DNA of 64,000 bases. It comes from AP-15 sp963747735. GTDB lineage: Bacteria > Pseudomonadota > Alphaproteobacteria > ATCC43930 > CGMCC-115725. The stretch is from the NCBI GenBank assembly GCA_963747735.1, contig CAVVGE010000006.1:310001-374000 (forward strand), in the 5' to 3' direction. The notes beneath the pieces were generated by a model. That model did not search any database. It worked only from the letters and a program-made list of their open reading frames with translations, and was not told where the DNA came from. Below, in pieces: positions 60,963 to 64,000 of this stretch (the stretch's first letter is position 1; each line of letters opens with the position of its first letter). The position numbers and the translations under genes were made by a program.

Positions 60963-61745
60963 ATGGAGCTGGGGTTGCGCGGGAAAAAGGCGCTGGTGAC
61001 AGGCGGCTCGAAGGGGATCGGACGGGCCTGCGCCGAGGCGCTCGCCGAGGAGGGGTGCGACGTCGTCTTGGTGTCGCGCACCGCAGCCGACCTCGAAGCC
61101 GCACGCGCGGCGATCGTCGCCAAGCACAATGTCGCGGTGCGCTTCTATCCGCTCGATCTTGCCGACAGCCGCAATGTCGATAAGCTCGCCGCCGACTGCG
61201 CCGACACCGAAATCCTGGTCAACAATGCCGGCGCCATCCCGGGCGGCAATCTTGACGCGATCGACGAGGCGCGCTGGCGCACCGCGTGGGATCTGAAGGT
61301 ATTCGGCTACATCAACATGACCCGGCGCTTTTACGCGCTGATGCGCGAGCGCAAGCAGGGAGTCATCGTCAACATCCTGGGGGCCGCCGGCGAGAACCCC
61401 GATTTCGACTATATCGCCGGCTCGTCGGGCAACGCCTCGCTGATGGCGTTTACCCGCGCGATCGGCGGCACCGCACCGCGCGACGGTCTGCGCGTCATCG
61501 GCATCAACCCCGGTCCGGTGATGACCGAGCGGCTCGTCAGCTTGATGCGCACCCGCGCCCAGGACCGCTTTGGCGACGCCGGGCGCTGGCACGAGCTGAT
61601 GCAAGGCCACGCTTTCGGCCGCGCCGCCAAGCCCGAGGAGATTGCCTCTATGGCGGCGTTCCTCGCCTCGGACAGGTCCGGCTACACCACCGGCTCGATC
61701 GTCACCATCGACGGCGGCGGGTCGAGCCGCCGCAGCGCGCTTTGA
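60963..61745 (+). CDS. short-chain dehydrogenase/reductase with non-canonical active site
   Basis: A 260-residue SDR. The Rossmann start KKALVTGGSKGIGRACAEAL, the NNAGAIPGG motif and the C-terminal GSIVTIDGGGSSRRSAL are clear. The catalytic Tyr region reads DYIAGSSGNASLMAF: the lysine of YxxxK is Ser, and the usual catalytic Ser strand is NILGAAGENPDF, with no serine. Hence the classical Ser-Tyr-Lys set is incomplete. The start has GGGAGGAATGCG before it. The gene is followed after 11 bp by a YciI protein. Substrate unknown; might be an SDR without dehydrogenase activity. Confidence 0.83.
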   Translation: MELGLRGKKALVTGGSKGIGRACAEALAEEGCDVVLVSRTAADLEAARAAIVAKHNVAVRFYPLDLADSRNVDKLAADCADTEILVNNAGAIPGGNLDAIDEARWRTAWDLKVFGYINMTRRFYALMRERKQGVIVNILGAAGENPDFDYIAGSSGNASLMAFTRAIGGTAPRDGLRVIGINPGPVMTERLVSLMRTRAQDRFGDAGRWHELMQGHAFGRAAKPEEIASMAAFLASDRSGYTTGSIVTIDGGGSSRRSAL

Positions 61746-61756
61746 GGGAGCAAGGG

Positions 61757-62065
61757 ATGGCTCAGTTTCTGGTGATCGGACGCGACGGCACCGATGCGCA
61801 AGCGCGGGCGCGGCGGCTCGCTGCGAGGCCGGCGCATTTCGCCGGCATCGAAGGGATGGTTGCAAAGGGCGAGATTGTCAGCGGCTCGGCCATTCTCGAC
61901 GATGCCGGCAGCATGGTCGGCTCGGTCGTGATCGCCGAGTTCCCGAGCCGGGCCGAGCTCGACGCCTGGCTTGCGCGCGAGCCTTATGTCACCGGCGGCG
62001 TGTGGCGCGATATCGAGATCAAGCCCGTTCGCATCGCCGTGCGCGACGGCAAGATCACGCCGTAG
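61757..62065 (+). CDS. YciI family protein
   Basis: A 102-residue protein of the YciI / EthD-like dimeric ferredoxin-like fold. QFLVIGRDGTDAQARARRLA, HFAGIEGMVAKGEIVSGSAI, the VVIAEFPSRAELDAWLAREP motif and the His/Asp positions fit the family; the final PVRIAVRDGKITP strand closes the fold. AGGGAGCAAGGG precedes the ATG. It follows an SDR gene at 11 bp. It overlaps the convergent PEP-CTERM remnant by 11 bp. Function of most family members is unknown. Confidence 0.83.
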   Translation: MAQFLVIGRDGTDAQARARRLAARPAHFAGIEGMVAKGEIVSGSAILDDAGSMVGSVVIAEFPSRAELDAWLAREPYVTGGVWRDIEIKPVRIAVRDGKITP

Positions 62066-62552
62066 CACGCGCCGGCGGCCGGCGCCGGCGGATACCGGCA
62101 AGGGCAAGCGCCGCGCCGAGCAGGGCGAGGTTCGCCGGCTCGGGCACCGGCCGCAGCGCGGCAAAGAGGCCGTCGTTCTCGCCGTTGATCCCGTCCGAGA
62201 AGAACGGCGTGCTCGGATCGCCGCCGGCGCCGCCATTGCCGAAGATCAGCGCCCACAGCCCGCCCGGCATGTTGCCGGCTCCGGGAGCGATCGGGATGGT
62301 GCCCGCGAAGACCCCGGTGGTCGGGTCGAACGCATTGATCTCGCTCGCGATAAAGCTGAAATTGCCGACCAGGAGGTCGCCGCCGAGCGCGCCAAAGCTT
62401 TTCGGAGCCAGAGTAATTCTCCAGGGGGCGGCGAGCTTGCTGCCGGTGATCAAGCGCCGCAAAAAGACGCCGTTTTCGTCGAATACGAATAGGTGTTGGC
62501 CGCAGCCGGCGTCGGCCCGAATTCCAAAGTGATTATCGCCGAAGAACGCGAT
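62055..62552 (-). pseudogene. 3' remnant of a TIGR03118-type PEP-CTERM protein
   Basis: The frame is open from about 62552 without a start codon and encodes AFFGDNHFGIRADAG, HLFVFDENGVFLRRLITGSK, PWRITLAPKSFGALGGDLLV and INAFDPTTGVFAGTI, a pattern of the TIGR03118 propeller family, about 150 residues where complete proteins have over 300. The end carries a PEP-CTERM sorting signal: VPEPANLALLGAALALAGIR followed by RRR. Its upstream edge coincides with the end of the ParE gene, so that junction probably removed the N-terminal part. No exosortase gene is visible here. Confidence 0.7.
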
Positions 62553-62828
62553 CTATATCGCGGCGGCTGTGCAACACGCGCTGAATGATCACACCGGCAC
62601 GAGCGATACGACAAATATGATGTAGTTGCCAACAACGAAATTGCGCAAACCGCGCCGCAGATCGTCTCGCGCGCGCCCCAATCGCGGCCACTTCGACAAA
62701 AGCTGAAAGCGATCGACGATCAAATCGACGGTCTTGTCTGCTAAGCTCTCGTTGCTGGCTTCAACGGCAAGAGAGTGCCAGATTTCCTCGAGATCCCGAC
62801 GCGCTTGCGACGCAAGCTGGTGCGGCAT
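62533..62828 (-). pseudogene. ParE/RelE-type toxin, frameshifted near the C-terminus
   Basis: The first 70 residues are a ParE-type toxin: QARRDLEEIWHSLAVEASNE, LLSKWPRLGRARDDLRRGLR and FVVGNYIIF. The frame then stops early after VVSLVPV (stop at 62589). In the next frame RIARAGVIIQRVLHSRRDID follows with an end at 62533, which is the normal ParE C-terminal strand. One base is missing close to 62611. As read the toxin lacks its last strand, important for activity in the family. The start overlaps the antitoxin stop (ATGA). Confidence 0.8.
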
Positions 62829-63109
62829 CAGCGCGGCGCTTTTCGTTCCGCCGCAAGGCGCGCTCGACCGCGGCGCTTTACGTCTTCCACCAGATCGCGC
62901 ATGGCTTCCGGCGTGATCTCAATTCCTTCACCGCGTGCAACAGAGGCTTCCGCCTCATCGATAGCAGCCAGGATTTCGTCGCGGCGCCGCTCGCGCTCGA
63001 TCCATAAGCTCAGCGCTTCCTGAACCGCATCTTCGGCCTGCCCGAGACGGCCATGGGCGATCGCCCGGTGGATGAAGTCCTGCTGTTCTTCTGTCAGGTC
63101 GATCTGCAT
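62828..63109 (-). CDS. ParD-like antitoxin
   Basis: A 93-residue antitoxin. IDLTEEQQDFIHRAIAHGRL and AEDAVQEALSLWIERERRRD are the ribbon-helix-helix DNA-binding domain of ParD-type proteins, and the C-terminal IDEAEASVARGEGIEITPEA is the disordered arm that usually binds the toxin. It starts only 4 bp beyond the hemB stop, with its ribosome site inside the hemB 3' end, so it may be partly expressed with hemB. ParD often autoregulates its operon; no operator was identified. Confidence 0.87.
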   Translation of the reverse strand: MQIDLTEEQQDFIHRAIAHGRLGQAEDAVQEALSLWIERERRRDEILAAIDEAEASVARGEGIEITPEAMRDLVEDVKRRGRARLAAERKAPR

Positions 63110-63113
63110 CGGT

Positions 63114-64000
63114 TCAGCCGCTTTTCAGCTTGCGCGCGGCATCGACGGCAGCGTAGGTGAGGATGCCGTCGGCGCCGGCGCGCTTGAAGGCGAGGAGGGT
63201 CTCCATCACCGCGCGCTCGCCGTCGAGCCAGCCGTTCTGCGCGGCGGCGTGCAGCATCGCGTATTCGCCGCTCACCTGATAGGCGTAGGTCGGCACCCGG
63301 AACGCCTCCTTGACCCGGCGCACGACGTCGAGATAGGGCATCCCCGGCTTGACCATGACCATGTCGGCGCCCTCCTGCAAATCGAGCGCCACCTCGCGCA
63401 AGGCCTCGTCGCCATTTGCCGGGTCCATCTGGTAGGTGCGCTTGTCGGCGCTGCCGAGCGCCGTCTTGGAGCCGATCGCGTCGCGAAACGGCCCGTAAAA
63501 CGCCGAGGCGTATTTGGCCGCGTAGGACATGATCCGCACATGGTCGAACCCGGCCTCGTCGAGTGCCAAGCGCACTGCGCCGACCCGCCCGTCCATCATG
63601 TCGGAAGGGGCGATGATGTCGCAGCCGGCTTCGGCCTGGATCACCGCCTGGCGGCGCAGGAGCGCCACGGTCTCGTCGTTCGCGACATAGCCCTTGCGGA
63701 TCACGCCGTCATGGCCGTGCGATGTAAACGGGTCGAGCGCCACGTCGCACAACACGCCGAGGTCCGGCAACGCCTTTTTCAGCGCCGTGACCGCGCGGCA
63801 GACGAGATTGCCGGGGTTCAAGGCTTCGCTGCCCTCGTCGTCCTTTGCTGCCGACGGCACCGCCGGGAAAATCGCGACGGTCGGGATGCCGAGCGCCGCC
63901 GCCTCGCCGGCGGCATCGACGAGCGCTGCGATCGGCAGGCGAAAGACACCGGGCATCGAGGCAATCGGCGCCTTCCTCCCCTCGTCATGGACAAAGACCG
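63114..64000 (-). CDS. hemB: delta-aminolevulinic acid dehydratase (5' end outside window)
   Basis: Porphobilinogen synthase of haem, and here also of corrin, synthesis. The last 295 codons are visible, beginning VFVHDEGRKAPIASMPGVFR. Signature segments include LCDVALDPFTSHGHDGVI, the Schiff-base lysine in MVKPGMPYLDVVRRVKEAFR and YQVSGEYAMLHAAAQNGWLD, plus the second lysine region YAAKYASAFYGPFRDA. Its stop is 4 bp from the start of the ParD antitoxin. Only about 30-40 N-terminal residues are missing. Confidence 0.95.
   Translation of the reverse strand, partial: VFVHDEGRKAPIASMPGVFRLPIAALVDAAGEAAALGIPTVAIFPAVPSAAKDDEGSEALNPGNLVCRAVTALKKALPDLGVLCDVALDPFTSHGHDGVIRKGYVANDETVALLRRQAVIQAEAGCDIIAPSDMMDGRVGAVRLALDEAGFDHVRIMSYAAKYASAFYGPFRDAIGSKTALGSADKRTYQMDPANGDEALREVALDLQEGADMVMVKPGMPYLDVVRRVKEAFRVPTYAYQVSGEYAMLHAAAQNGWLDGERAVMETLLAFKRAGADGILTYAAVDAARKLKSG

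Noticed and set aside
1..64000. tRNA, rRNA, tmRNA or replication origin
   Set aside because: None was recognised by eye in any intergenic gap; gaps are short and mostly coding on one side. A dedicated RNA search would be needed to exclude small RNAs.

Overview
This window reads as chromosomal DNA from a high-GC alphaproteobacterium, probably of the Rhodospirillales type. The basis is gene content: Irr-type Fur regulator, COQ9 and UbiX for ubiquinone, a B12-dependent ribonucleotide reductase, two DUF465 proteins, PurK/PurE, and the order rimP-nusA-ylxR-infB-rbfA-truB-rpsO-pnp. GTG and TTG starts are common. No rRNA, tRNA or CRISPR array was seen.

Layout. 1-4.5 kb: a surface-sugar operon (DegT aminotransferase, glycosyltransferase, hexapeptide acyltransferase, Gfo/Idh oxidoreductase). 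4.6-8 kb: a methyltransferase, then on the minus strand a nitroreductase, a CMD-family protein and cobyrinate a,c-diamide synthase. 8.2-11.9 kb: a lytic transglycosylase carrying a 36-bp tandem repeat and a frameshift, a frameshifted thiolase, and a divergent class III CoA-transferase. 12-21 kb: three MHS-family transporters plus two C-terminal remnants of the same family, with a 1316-aa secreted YD-repeat (Rhs-like) protein between the remnants. 21-26 kb: a NitT/TauT-type ABC operon, a tandem Lin0512 pair and a RidA protein. 26-30 kb: a 788-aa repeat protein with an RTX-like C-terminus, a remnant of a second such gene, an IS3 scar and tenA. 30-34 kb: nrdJ, plsC and a YdcF-like protein.

34.4-46 kb is the core translation/RNA-decay operon, followed by a glycerophosphodiesterase and a nitronate monooxygenase-like protein. 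46-50 kb is a three-gene unit of DUF1800, DUF1501 and NHL-propeller proteins. It has a consensus-like promoter, strong ribosome binding sites and a hairpin pair at its end, and none of the three proteins shows an export signal. 50-54 kb is an iron/peroxide island: Irr, rubrerythrin, a GlpC-like Fe-S protein, a broken DUF3501 gene and a TPR protein. 54-62 kb is housekeeping: def, COQ9, purE/purK, ubiX, aspartate dehydrogenase, nicotinamidase, an SDR and a YciI protein. 62-64 kb holds a PEP-CTERM gene remnant, a ParD/ParE pair with a frameshifted toxin, and the start of hemB, which runs out of the window.

Cross-cutting observations. Four otherwise well conserved genes (transglycosylase, thiolase, DUF3501, ParE) each carry one small indel that splits the reading frame. 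They are either real young pseudogenes or consensus errors in the assembly. Three short tandem repeats have units divisible by three (36, 15 and 12 bp), and two of them lie inside frameshifted genes. The best candidates for something little described are the DUF1800-DUF1501-NHL unit, the Irr-rubrerythrin-FeS-DUF3501 island, and the Lin0512 pair beside RidA.
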